64,000 nt of DNA from Apostichopus japonicus (Eukaryota > Echinodermata > Holothuroidea > Aspidochirotida > Stichopodidae): contig NC_092562.1 of the NCBI RefSeq assembly GCF_037975245.1, forward strand, positions 1,796,001 to 1,860,000, in the 5' to 3' direction. The translations under genes were made by a program, and so were the position numbers. Shown here piece by piece: positions 23,417 through 34,870 of this stretch; positions within the stretch are counted from its first letter, which is position 1, and every line of letters begins with the position of its first letter. The notes under the pieces are model-generated. The model saw only the letters and a list, made by a program, of their open reading frames with translations. It searched no databases and was not told where the DNA came from.

Positions 23417-24506
23417 TTTGAGTAAAGGCTCTGAGCGCGTCTGTTACGAGTACTTAACCGTACAGTGTACTCATATGTCATCTGTGCTAGATGTCCGAAT
23501 TTTCAGGGTACGAGGGCAAAAGTCCATAAGGTACCAGTAAAAGTAAATATGTCACATGACATTGCCAATGTGACACAAAGGTTACAACCCAACGTAAAAT
23601 ACCGTTTTCAGTGATTGCTTCAGACAGACAGACATACAGACAGACAATTATTGGATTGATATGCTATACTATAGTCCAACAACAACAAAAGGGAGATTTG
23701 GAGTGCTAGTAATTTTTGCTGTAGCTATTTCGGTTTTCAATATATTCGCCTTTAAGCTATATACTCAATCCCAATAATACTCCTTTAATTGGTGACGAAC
23801 TGAGCTCCTCGGTGCAGGTCTTATTGTTAATGCTAATGCATTGTTTTATCAATTCTAATTATTTAACCAAAATATGGTCTTTAAACTTCATATGAACAGC
23901 AAAGCATCCGATTCTTGGATGTCGTTCAAACATCATTTGTCCTTGACAAATGTGAAACTCATTATAAACATGTCATTTGAGGTCCCAAACAGTTGTAAGT
24001 TTTCCCATTGAGCTTTTTTGTGTGTGTGTCTCTGTGTGTGTTTTCCATCTGAAGAACTGATCTAATGGTCTTTGTATTTGTGGTACAGAAATACAATCAA
24101 TATCGATCGAAGTGGCATTTTAATAGTTAAAACGATCAAAAATAATATGTCTAAAGTCACCCGTTAATGTCAGCCGGGTGACTTCAACGCGCCTTTAGTC
24201 AACCATCAAGATATAAACCTTAGTCACACCGTCTCTGGTCCAACGCGCCTCCCCATCCCAGATACCTCCTCCCCCTCCCACGTCATTCGTCTACACGCCC
24301 TCTATTTTGTGAGAATAGCTTTATCGTGAAATAATTAGTAATAAAAACGGTCAATATAGCATATGACCGGAACTAAAAACGAACTCGTGTTAAAATATAT
24401 GTTAATTGTTGTAACTAAAGGAAACGGAGAATTGCATGTGTAATATTGTCTTGAATTTGTTCAAACATTAAGTGAACCAAAATGTATATTTTAATATTTT
24501 AACCAA
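23417..24506. other. Non-coding, nothing recognised
   Basis: AT-rich. The motif 'aacgcgcct' occurs twice at about 24188 and 24242 with similar neighbours ('gtgacttc', 'ggtcc'), too short to classify. A C-rich patch lies at about 24250-24280. Confidence 0.5.
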
Positions 24507-24858
24507 GGGCGTAGGAACCGGGGGGCTGGGGGGCGCCAGCCCCACAGTGAAAAATATGGAGGCGGAAGTATCATTCCGCCCCCCCCCCCCCGCTTCGCAA
24601 TTCAGAAAACCCCTTTTTCATTTCCAAATGAGAAAAAAAATCTCACTTGGAGCACCAAATTGCATCTAAGGGCAGGTGAAAATGCAAAATTATTTACAAA
24701 ATGGAGTGGGTGTTGAAGTGTGCTATATTGCACCAAATTGCATCTGAGGCCACCTGGTAATGCGAAAAATTCCAAAGGGGACACCCCTCCCCTTAGACCC
24801 CTCCCCAGGCCGGCCATCAGTCTTCAGCCCCCCCACTCAAAAGTACCTTCCTACGCCA
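24507..24858. mobile_element. MITE-like element with short terminal inverted repeats
   Basis: The ends are 'ggcgtaggaa' (24508-24517) and its exact reverse complement 'ttcctacgcc' (24848-24857). On the inner side of each end lies G-rich or C-rich sequence that also pairs ('ggggggctgggg' against 'cagccccccc'). Inside, 'caccaaattgcatct' occurs twice, at about 24654 and 24732, giving a 78-bp internal direct repeat. There is no ORF for a transposase, so this would be a non-autonomous DNA element of about 350 bp. The superfamily cannot be assigned, and I could not settle a target-site duplication. Confidence 0.62.
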
Positions 24859-25496
24859 CTCATTGTAACCGTTTAAACTATACCTTCAGTATAGTATCTT
24901 TCGTGGCAGATCGAAGTAATAAATATGATTCACATGACCAGAAATTTGGTATAAATCAAACAATGTTTTTTTTTCTACTTTCATTTCTTTTTACCATTAT
25001 GAAAACATACTGACTAGTTCCGCGAAATAGTGTGAAAAGACTATACAATTGTTATTCCATTCAATGGCACAAATAATCAATTCTTAAATAAATAATGATA
25101 TTTAAGTATTCTATTAAGGAACAACAACTGCCACGAATGGTCTGTAATGGTTGGAGAATCTCTACATAAACTAAAACAATTTAAATTTTTAAGCATCTCT
25201 GGTTGTTGTTTTTTTCTACGCCCTCTCTCCCGCCCCTCTCTTCTCCGTTCCAAAAGCAAGTGATGGTTAAAATGTTCAATATTAATAGCTCCACATGAAA
25301 CGGCTCTCGTAGAAGTTAAAAGACATATCTATCCAAAATATGAAACTCTTATAAGATACCATAACGTTATACGTTACCACTACATGTGGTTACTTCGTAG
25401 CCTTCAACAAAATCAATGATCGGACAAGCTTTCCCTGTGGAATATATCAAGTGTGTCTATCAAATAACGTTTTAATTGCATGGCGAAACGTGGTTT
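24859..25496. other. Non-coding, nothing recognised
   Basis: AT-rich unique-looking sequence between the MITE-like element and the next microsatellite. A T run lies at 24967-24975. Confidence 0.5.
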
Positions 25497-25532
25497 TATA
25501 TATATGTATATATATATATATATATATTTATT

Positions 25533-25565
<33 letters not shown>

Positions 25566-25603
25566 ATGTATATATATGTTTATATATGTTTATATATATA
25601 TAC
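25497..25603. repeat. Interrupted (TA)n microsatellite
   Basis: TA repeats with 'tttat' and 'tgtt' interruptions. It lies 18 bp before a C-rich polypyrimidine block, so AT and GC extremes are adjacent. Confidence 0.96.
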
Positions 25604-25621
25604 GACAACCTCGAAACACAT

Positions 25622-25737
25622 CGATCCCCTCTCCCTCCCTCCCCTCCCTCCCCCTCCCTCCCCCTCCCTCCCTCCCCTCCCACCCCCTCCCTCCATTCCC
25701 CTCCCTCCCCTACCTTCCCCTTCCCCCGTCCTCCTTC
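25622..25737 (-). repeat. Polypyrimidine (CCCTCC)n block
   Basis: About 115 bp of CCCTCC/CCCCTCC with very few purines. The minus strand has dense GGG and GGGG runs, so quadruplex on the minus strand and i-motif on the plus strand are possible. Proline-rich ORFs across it are artefacts. Confidence 0.92.
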
Positions 25738-28700
25738 TAAGACACTCTTTATAAAAGATCAATTCCACTACCACATGATTACTCTTGTAGAGATCCAAAC
25801 ATTGAGCCAAACTAAGAGAGAGAGAATAAAAATCCGGCAGCACTTATGTACACCACGTGACAGAGACACCTGTGACTGGAACATGACTGCGAAAGATTCT
25901 TAAATATTGAACACCGAATCATGCATGGTCTAAACAAAAGATGTAATAATACTCATAATAAAAAAAAAATCAAAAAAGAAAGAAAAGTGTACCTTGATTA
26001 TTTGAAAAGATTCGTGTTTCATCATGTTTTCAAATCATTACGTTTATTTGAACGAGCTAATGATATTAATAAAACTCGAAATAAACAAATTTTAATACTT
26101 TTATAATTCAATATATACACGCAGACAAGGATGATCATTTAAAAAGGCTTTGAATAGACGCAAAGTACTCATCAAATTTATATGTTTTCTTTGTTTTTCC
26201 CAAAAAAAATCTCATAATCTTATCAAAGATGGAAGAAAGAGAGATAGGAAAAAAAGATGGTATATAAAAAACGGCGCATGCTCTTCTCACTAAATGATAC
26301 TATCGTATATATATCTCCACACGTGGGCTTAACGCCTTGTTCCTCTGGGTTTTATTTAAAATGACTAATTTTCATAAATTGGCCAAGCATTGCCTTTCTT
26401 AAAACATCAACATTGAAGAATTAATAAGTCATGAGAAAATAAGCAGGGATTTGAAAACTGCTCTAATGTATCATTTCAGGTTTTCTATTTACTTTTTTTC
26501 CATGAAAAAAGGAAAAAAAAAATGTTTTGCACATATTGCTTATTCGGGCAATATTTGATAACTTTAATCTACATACATACGCAATATCATGTCTAAGGTA
26601 TATAGTCAGTCCTTTATACGCTAATTAGAATGTGTCACGTTTTCTATTGTTTTTTGCTTTCTGCATTGCACGTCCTTCGGACAACTGGTCTTTTAATATG
26701 TGTCTTAATTTTGATCACTCGAAATCCGTAATAAAAGTTGACATAACGGGATATGCATTCAAAAAGGTGAATTTGACAATACTTTAGTCATGATTTGCCA
26801 TAGTGCATGGGGGGAAAACATGTATGCTATAGTATACGGTAATTCATTGTTTTTTGTATAGCTATTCTAGTTTTCAAGATATTTCATGTGCAAAATATGC
26901 TTAATCTCTGGAATGTTCCTTTAAGGCTAACTTGAAAATGACGTGGTCTCCTCAGTAGTAGGCCTTAATATGAAATCCCATTGCTGTATGAGTTCTGTTA
27001 ACGACCACAACCAAAAAATGTACCTGTAACCTCATGTTAATAACAGAGCACCTTGGATGTTATTCCGCACTATATACTTGTCCATGGCAAACCTGTCCTA
27101 CACTGTTAAACGAGTCTTTTGTTTTCGCATTGATCTTTCACGGTGTTGCAACTGCGGGAATTGACATAATTCTCTGCGTATGTGTCCTAGGTGGTTTTAA
27201 ACGGGTCGTTTTCTCAAAGATTAAAAATGTTATAAAAATTATATAAAACCTGTACTGATAGTAGTGTTTTTGAGAAAACAATCTGTTTACAGGGTCATTT
27301 ATCAAAACATACGAAATGTTCTAAAATACAACCCGAAATAATAGCAGTGCTTTTGAGCGGTATACAAGATATCAACATTATTTTGGGGGAGGAAGGTGGA
27401 TGGGGGGGGGGGTGAGGATGCCCCTACCTTTCACTTTAAGTCGAGGAAATATGGTTCTGTAGAGGAATTTGTGACAATCAGTCGGGGACGAGGACGACAG
27501 TTGCGGGTAAATATCCCCCTTTCAACTCCCCCACCCCCTCTCTCTGTCTTCACACACATACAAAACAGGTATATTTATAGCACAATTTGCGTTTAGAGCT
27601 AACTTTATGTTCTTGGGTGAGTCCCGAGACCCCACCCCTACATAGGACTTGGCTTCAAAAACCACAGGGTTCTTTATAAAATCCATTATTAGCTTCTGGT
27701 ATTTCATAAAGGTATACAGTCTTACCTGAATCAGTCCGGGAGGTTGGGGGTGGGGGAGGGGGGTGGGGGTTAGAATTTGTTTCCCTCTTCACCTCCTACC
27801 TTATCCTACTATGTACGCCATTGTATCAGTCAATGTTGTATTTTCTATACAACAATCATGTATTGAGAAATGGCCTTTAAACATAAATAATGAAGTGAAT
27901 CAATTAAAGTCGCCGGAATTTCTGAATCATGGAACACATAATTATATACCAAACAGTCAATGGGAAACCTACGTGTTACAAGGCTTCCACTGAAACTAGT
28001 TACAATGAAGAATACACATTTGCGAGGGCGGTGTGGGCTGGGGTGTGAGTGGCATCCATTGTGCTCATCTATTTATATATTTGATGCTTTACATGAAGGA
28101 CATGGTTTGGTTGAGTTATTATAGAACAAAACAAACAAAACAATGTATTAAAAAGCCCCCCCCCCCCACCAAAAAGAAAAAAAGAAGAAAAAAATGCCTG
28201 CAAACGAGGATCAAACGTATTCAGCTTTTAGAGTCTTAAAGAAGCATTCCAATTCCAGAGGTTTAACATATTTTCAAGTTGAATATCGTGAAACCATGAA
28301 TAGCATGTAGACACATTACTATCAATCACATGTTTTTGTTCTTGGATTTTAACATACCAAGACTAAAATTGATATCTAAAGTTTTATGTTTCTGTAGATT
28401 TTAAAAGATTATATATCTCAACAATTCTGCATGAAAATCAAGCTTAAAATATCAAAAGATGGTTTTTCTATGCGACAACTATACAGTTAGGCCAGGTATA
28501 TAGTAATTCGGTGAAATAGTCATATACCTTTATGATTGTTTATACAGTAGAAGTATAGCGTACTTTCTACAGCCCTTGAGAATACATTCCAAGGTCAACC
28601 CTGCTGACCCGATGCTCTATGAAAGCGATCATATAGAATCATGTGATTTACCACCACACGGTCTGAATAGAATATGGTTGTAGCTATTATAGAAAAATAA

Positions 28701-29328
28701 ATAAACAATGTATCAACTTTCTTTATATCAGTTTGTTAGCATGTTTTGACAGTTTTTGTTTTAAGACGGAAAGCATCTACCTTTCTTTGCTTCAGACTCC
28801 TTTAATGTTTCCGAGTGGCATTTCGGCTTTATGAAAATGAAAATACAATTTTGTACCACGAAAATTAACCCGGATACAGGTGTTGAGAACGTGTCACGAA
28901 TACTGGCCAACTACATCTGTATATTTACATAAGCTGAAGACTTGAAAAGGCTTACAACTTTTTAGAGTTCCAGTCGTTTTTTTTTTTTTTTGTTGCTTTG
29001 CCCAACAATTTGCCAAAAACCAAATACTGGTGTCAGTGGTGTAGATTATTGAAACAGTCATATTCAAATACATATATTGCTATACCACAGGACGTCCCCT
29101 TGGACCTAAGTATACGTAAGGGTGGGTCTAGAGCGGGGGTTGGGGTGGGTGTGTGGGTGGGGTGGGGGAGGATATTGGGTGGGGGGACCTCTCCGTTAAG
29201 TCTCACACCAAAACATCAAAAGTAGATATTAGCGCACTCTTGTGTTAAGACCTAATTTATAGAACTAATTCCTTAAGTCTAAATATCCCTCCGATTGCAC
29301 CAGTTTACGTTTTTAAGATTCCAAAATC
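25738..29328. other. Long non-coding stretch, no gene seen
   Basis: Contains G-rich blocks at about 27384-27420, 27740-27775 and 29115-29190 (several GGG runs), a C run at 28156-28167 and a T run at 28978-28991. ORFs are at most 76 codons, with no domain. A candidate short repeat pair lies at 27253-27357. Confidence 0.55.
27253..27357 (+). repeat. Pair of 'atag(t/c)agtg(t/c)ttttgag' motifs
   Basis: 'gtactgatagtagtgttttt' near 27253 and 'cgaaataatagcagtgcttt' near 27332 share 'atag-agtg-ttttgag' about 80 bp apart. The phrase 'aataatagcagtg' is reminiscent of ends of non-autonomous DNA elements in other animals, but I cannot delimit an element here. Confidence 0.35.
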
Positions 29329-29420
29329 ACCCGAGTACAAACCCGAGTACAAACCCGAGTACAAACCCGAGTACAAACCCGAGTACAAACCCGAGTACAA
29401 ACCCGAGTACAAACCCGAGA
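29329..29420 (+). repeat. 12-bp minisatellite, seven perfect copies
   Basis: The unit 'acccgagtacaa' repeats seven times without change from 29329 to 29412, then breaks off as 'acccgaga'. Because 12 is a multiple of 3, ORFs read through on both strands (NPST or TRVC repeats). Degenerate 'gagtac' words continue to about 29478. Perfect identity implies recent expansion or homogenisation. Confidence 0.97.
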
Positions 29421-32400
29421 CAATTTAATATTGATGAGTATGAGTACACAGCAACACGAATAGGAGTACAAGTACAGACTACGGCGGTATTGCAATAGCT
29501 TGTTTTCTATTTAACATTAGAAATATGTTTGTTTTCATATGAATAACACGTAAATATGTAGCGAACGCACACTTTTGTCACAGCGCCCTCAGTTATTCAT
29601 TCTCATTTCTCAAGGCAGAAAACCGACTTTCATACAGGAGAATTTTGAAGAAAATAACAAAACAGTGAAACCTTAAATAGTGCTTTCTGGGCATATTTTG
29701 GTTTCAAATTAGGTCTATAATTAGATGTACATGCAAGTGGTGTGGGTGGGGGTAAGGGGGGGGGGGTGGGTGTACAGCCCACACCTCCCTGGATTCACGC
29801 CTGATACATATTTAATTTTTTTCGTTATCGGCGGGGTCTTATTAAAAGAGTTTTGTCAGCCTTCTCGCGAGGTGCAGAAACATTTTTAGAGGGCTGCAAG
29901 TGTATCCATCTGTGTTTTAGAGTCACATGTAAATAATATATTTTTTTTACCATTTTCGCACACTAAATTATTATGCCTCCATTTGAACACTTTGAAAATT
30001 ACGCAACGTTTTAATACTGGAGATAATATTTTCACATGATTTTTCAAGAGGATGTGAAGATCAATAGAATAAAGTTGTTATTTAAGAACAATGCTATTGT
30101 TTACCGTATCACGAGATACTCGACAAATATATTTACTCCCTTGAAATGTAAAAAACAATGAAGTTCATCGCGACCCGTGGTGTCATTCGATAAGCTGATA
30201 TCTCCATGCACATTAAAATCAGAAATCACTTGATTTCCTGCCGTTTTTATATTTTTTTATAGGGCAATCTTATAGCCGAGCATTTCAACTATTCCTTGTA
30301 CCTCTTGTACCTGTATTAACAAGTAACGGAAACAATGAAGTAATCTGCTTCAGTGTATATAGTTTGATCTCGGCGGGTCAATGATGATAAAAGTTAAAGT
30401 TCAGTAATTGTGCTATATAAATTGCAATCTATTGATATTGATTTGATGCAATATCCATTGTTAGCTTTCCCCACGTGGTCATTTCTAGACTCTAACCTAA
30501 TCTTAGGACGACCTGAATTCTATTTCTACAAGAAGAAAAAAGTTGATGAGAACAGAGACGAATTTTAACCGGTGTCATTTTTGTTTTGAGTTTTGAGTAT
30601 GCAGGTTATAATTGCATCCAGCCAGTGGTGTGTGTATATATGTGTCTGTGTGTTGGGGGGGTGGCGGAGGGGGGGGGGTTGGTCTGGGGTTGAGTCACAT
30701 GGGGGTTGGATGCCATCAGTACTTTCGTTACTCTCTTCCACCAGATCACACACTGTCGTATTTCAATTAACTGATTCACAATGTAATAATTACGGAACGC
30801 AGTTATTGCGTATATTTTTGTAGCCTAGCAGATGCGTTTAATACAACAGAGAGAAGTACGTACAATATATGAAAATGAAATCATTACTATAACAGCTATT
30901 CATTAATTTGCAATTAAATTGTGGGGACAATAAACTTTTGCTTATGAAGAAACTGACTTTAAGGTGTACCGTATAGTGCATGTGTAACTGCCTATCGGGA
31001 CTTACCCTCACCCCTTCCACCTCCATTCCCCTCCCCCTTCCCCTCCCCTCCCTCAGAGGCAGAGAACTGTTCTCGGGTTGGGTTTTTTTTCAATATAAAA
31101 AATAAATAGAACAAATTGTAAATTGTTTTTAAATTGTTTTTCATTGTTTTAATATTTTTTTGGAGGGACAGAGAGAATTTGCCAACCGAGACTTTACAGA
31201 GTCTGGCCTGTTTATAATCTAGCTACTGCAAAGTCCGGGCTTAGCCTGTCCGAGTGCCGACAAATGCGAGTCCAGAGTAGCCTATACAGTGGCCTCGAGT
31301 CTCTGTCGAGTACTCCAAATCTGATTAAGGCCTATTTCTCTTTATTAATTATCCTACAGTTGAAGTAAGAAATTGATTGAACGATCCCCCTCCCCCCACC
31401 GCTCCCTTCCCTACCTCCAGGGTCTTCCTGCATATTTTTTTCCCACTGGTTTTAACCTTTTCATTGCACTTCTTGTGAACGAGGGAAAGAGTAAACGAAA
31501 AGTGTAGTTAGTATTCTTCCATTAATATAAATATATGCCTTAGGATAGTAGAGTGTATATGTAAAATGAAAAGCACCTTCAACTGAAATTTCTAACTCTA
31601 TCTGTCTATTTATCGCATTTAAGCCTCGTGGCTAGACAATCCCACCTTGAAAGCCTATTAAAGACCCCGCAGTTATTTCTAATTTTGTCAATATTTTCGT
31701 TCAAAAACAGTTGGCATTTTGTTCCTCCTTTTTTTTTTTTTTTTGACAAGAGTCAACCAGGACCTATACCCCCCTAACAACAATATTGACAATCAGGTAT
31801 ATATCTCTACAATACATCTGCTTCTATCAAGATCCGACGATCAATTGAAATGCAATGACGTAGATGTCGTAACTATACAAGATAGGTTAGGGAAACTAGA
31901 CTAATTATTCAAAAGTGCCCTGAAATTAGGTCGAGCGTTTAAAGCTCACGTACACTTCAATTAACAAGATTTTGTTCCAATGCATCTTTCAAAAGATTAA
32001 AGCTTCCATCCCCTACAGCTTCGGGGGTGAAAGCGGACGAACATCGACCGTGTAACGCCCTTGTTTCGTCCTAAACAAACACTTTATTTTTTCGCGTGCA
32101 CCTTTCCACTTAACTGAACATTTCAATTTTTGCACGCTGATTGTTCAAGTTAGTGGTTTTTATCCCATTGGCCCCTTTCTGCCAGACTTCTGTTGCCTCC
32201 CGATTATTATTTTTTTTCTTCCCTTTTTCCTTTTTTTTTTTTTTTTGGGTTTGTTTGTAGTCGGTATTTTTGAAGTCGTAGAGATCACGCCTTATACTTT
32301 CATCTAGGCCAATCGCGCCTATAGGATATTGTCCCTTCTATATTGCTTAAACTACAAAATAAAATAAAAATAAAAGCCCAAAAACAAGAAAAGAAAAGAA

Positions 32401-32676
32401 GTAATAATAATAATAACAAGGAGAAGAATAAAGAAAAAAAAAAAAAAAAAGCTCTCGAAGCGCTATGCCCTTCACTTGACCGCCAATTGAATGGTAGTAT
32501 TATAAGAAATTGCACTTAAAAGAATACCTGGTATCTACACGATGGCTTAATATCAATTAAGCCGTGCAAATTTTTCTTCTCTCACAAATCGAATCAAACA
32601 AATTTATCTTGGAGGATTTTGGGTTCGTGAGATTGACAACTAAGGGGATTTAATGCGAGCGGTCGCGATAGCGACA

Positions 32677-32677
<1 letters not shown>
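29421..32677. other. Long non-coding stretch, no gene seen
   Basis: Includes G runs at about 29757-29767 and 30655-30680, and a C-rich block at 31027-31053. A stretch at 31235-31320 has recurrent 'cgagt' words (cgagtcc, cgagtact), perhaps a decayed cousin of the 29.3-kb minisatellite. T or A runs lie at 31730, 32229 and 32434, and (AAT)n at 32402-32415. No domain-bearing ORF. Confidence 0.5.

Positions 32678-32744
<67 letters not shown>
32678..32744. repeat. (TA)n microsatellite left of repeat R1
   Basis: A pure TA tract of about 67 bp that ends exactly where the R1 repeat begins. Confidence 0.97.
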
Positions 32745-32745
<1 letters not shown>

Positions 32746-32747
<2 letters not shown>

Positions 32748-32865
32748 GAAGGCCTATATCTAGTTTGAAAAAAAAATTCACTCCTGAAAAGGAATAAAAT
32801 CCTTACCCTCGGGGATTATAAAATCAGTTTGAGTTGGTCAACATTTATTTATTAAAAGGTTTATT

Positions 32866-32868
<3 letters not shown>
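32746..32868 (-). repeat. Interspersed repeat R1, minus copy
   Basis: Its reverse complement matches 40827-40945 over about 120 bp. Shared segments include 'taataaaccttttaataaat', 'atgttgacca', 'ttataatccccgag', 'tcaggagtgaat' and 'gatataggcc'. It is flanked by (TA)n on the left and (CA)n(TA)n on the right. No coding content, tRNA promoter or terminal inverted repeat was seen. It is an unnamed interspersed repeat. Confidence 0.88.
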
Positions 32869-32924
<56 letters not shown>

Positions 32925-32937
32925 CATATATATATTT
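32867..32937. repeat. (CA)n(TA)n compound microsatellite
   Basis: About nine CA units followed by TA with two 'ca' interruptions. It adjoins the end of R1. Confidence 0.96.
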
Positions 32938-34765
32938 GTTTAAGTATCGAAATGGGTTGATATCAGTGTGAGATACGAAAAATGAGTAATTATATGTGTA
33001 CGTGCAAATGTGAGATGGTATTCAAATTATGTTTATGTGTAACATGATTTTTTAGTTATTTATATATATAATGTTCAGGCAGAACGGATTAAAATACTGA
33101 TTTTAATTGGTTTGCTTGATAATGACGTAATATTTAATTATTTTTAAATTTAATTTAATTTAGTGTTAAATTTGTTAAAAAAAGAAATGAAAAGAAGTTT
33201 GGTATTACTCTTGTATAAATCTTTAAATTGTAAAATGAAAAGATGGATTCATAATTTAAATCGCTTTATTTGATTATTATGATTATTTTCCATATTCTCA
33301 GTTTCGATCGTCACTCTTTCCCCTCTTTTTTCTCCATTTCTTTTAATTGCTTGTATTAATTTTTTGCAATGAACTATATGACATTAACATTATAACGATG
33401 CTTAGTAAAAACTGAACCGGTTAACAGACACGGGAGCTGGTCCGATCAAAGCCGCGTGGATTGCGGGAACAGACACTAAGCTATATAGTCGACTTTGATT
33501 ATTGGTAACATTAGAACTATTGATAAAGATGGTAGGCATGGACACGTAAATAAAAATATCAACCTCGTTATGAAGATTGAAAATATGTTATAGACAATAT
33601 ATAAATAAAGAGCATTTTTAAAAAAAAAGTTGAAATTTTAGCACTACTTTTTCATTTTACTTTGACCAAAGTATCCATGGAGACCAGTTTAAATATTTCG
33701 GCCGTTAATAGTTGCTGTGAACATTAAAAAAATAATTATTGATGGCATTTAAATAATTGGTGCCACTTCAACATTAAACGTATAGTTTGCGATCATTATA
33801 ACCGTTCAAGAAATTAACACCATTTTACACATTTAAAATATAATAATTTTAACCACACCAGCTACTGTTTATGAATGGTTACCGTGTTAAACCAATTTAA
33901 CATTTGTCTCCGTTGCCAAGGTTACAATGTATAGAAGCATTAAACATCTTGCAATTACTTACAAATGTCACAACCAATGAAGTAATTAAAATGTGAACAA
34001 AATTTTAATTTTACGATTATGTAACCCTTTTTACTCAATAATACAAAATGAAAGAGAATTTGTCATTTGAAAGTGACATTCATATCTTGCACGTGGGCAT
34101 TGTTAACATGGGAAATATGAAAATGATTGCCTACAATATGAAATCCGTTATAATGTCTAAATCTACATCACAATGTTAGGAATTAAAGTAACATTAAATC
34201 TTTCAGAAAATAAAAAAAATATTAGTTACGATGGCTTAAGACATTTTTTGGTAGAGAATAATCGAAATGGACTTCATTATTGAAATAGTATCATTGGCAC
34301 TATTTTGAAACCGAAATAAATAAATATGAATTTTGAAAAATCAGTTGTGATTGTAATGACTGTTATCAATACTCTAGTGTGGTATAGCGACGAGGAATAG
34401 GGTCCGGGTAGAGCAATAGACATGGGCATCAAAACGAACGAGAGAGTCCACATTCATCTAAGCTCAATCCACATGCATGGTTTAGGGGTTTGTTGTTAGG
34501 AACGTTTGGTAACTATAGTACCTCTAGACACCCGGATATGGCAATCTGCAGGTTTATTACAGCCTTAAAGTGGACACAGACTCAACCTTCATCTTTAGCC
34601 TATATGACAGAGATGTTTGTGAAGAGCAACTACCTCAAACCGCTAAGAAAAATGTTGTTCTGAGTTGGGAGATGTTCTAGTATCAAAAAGTCGTGCCCGG
34701 GATCTGTCATTTTGTAAATCTGTGATGTCATACTGCCAGTTTAAGATCTGAAACCTTTCAACTTT
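32938..34765. other. AT-rich non-coding stretch without microsatellites
   Basis: Low-GC sequence with many short A/T runs. No ORF above 60 codons is worth noting, and no repeat family was recognised. A GC-richer patch lies at 33420-33475 and another at 34385-34445. Confidence 0.55.
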
Positions 34766-34870
34766 CTCTGTCTTTATTTATCTCTCTCTCCTTCTGTCCT
34801 TCTCTGTCCTTCCCTGTCCTTCTGTCCTCTGTCTCTGTCCTCTGTCTGTCATTCTCTGTCCTTATTTATC
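34766..34870 (+). repeat. (CTGTCCTT)n-type minisatellite with duplicated edges
   Basis: Variants of 'ctgtccttct' and 'ctgtcct' fill the block, which is almost entirely pyrimidine apart from G in CTGTC. The edges are near-identical: 'ctctgtctttatttatc' on the left and 'ctctgtccttatttatc' on the right. Confidence 0.85.
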
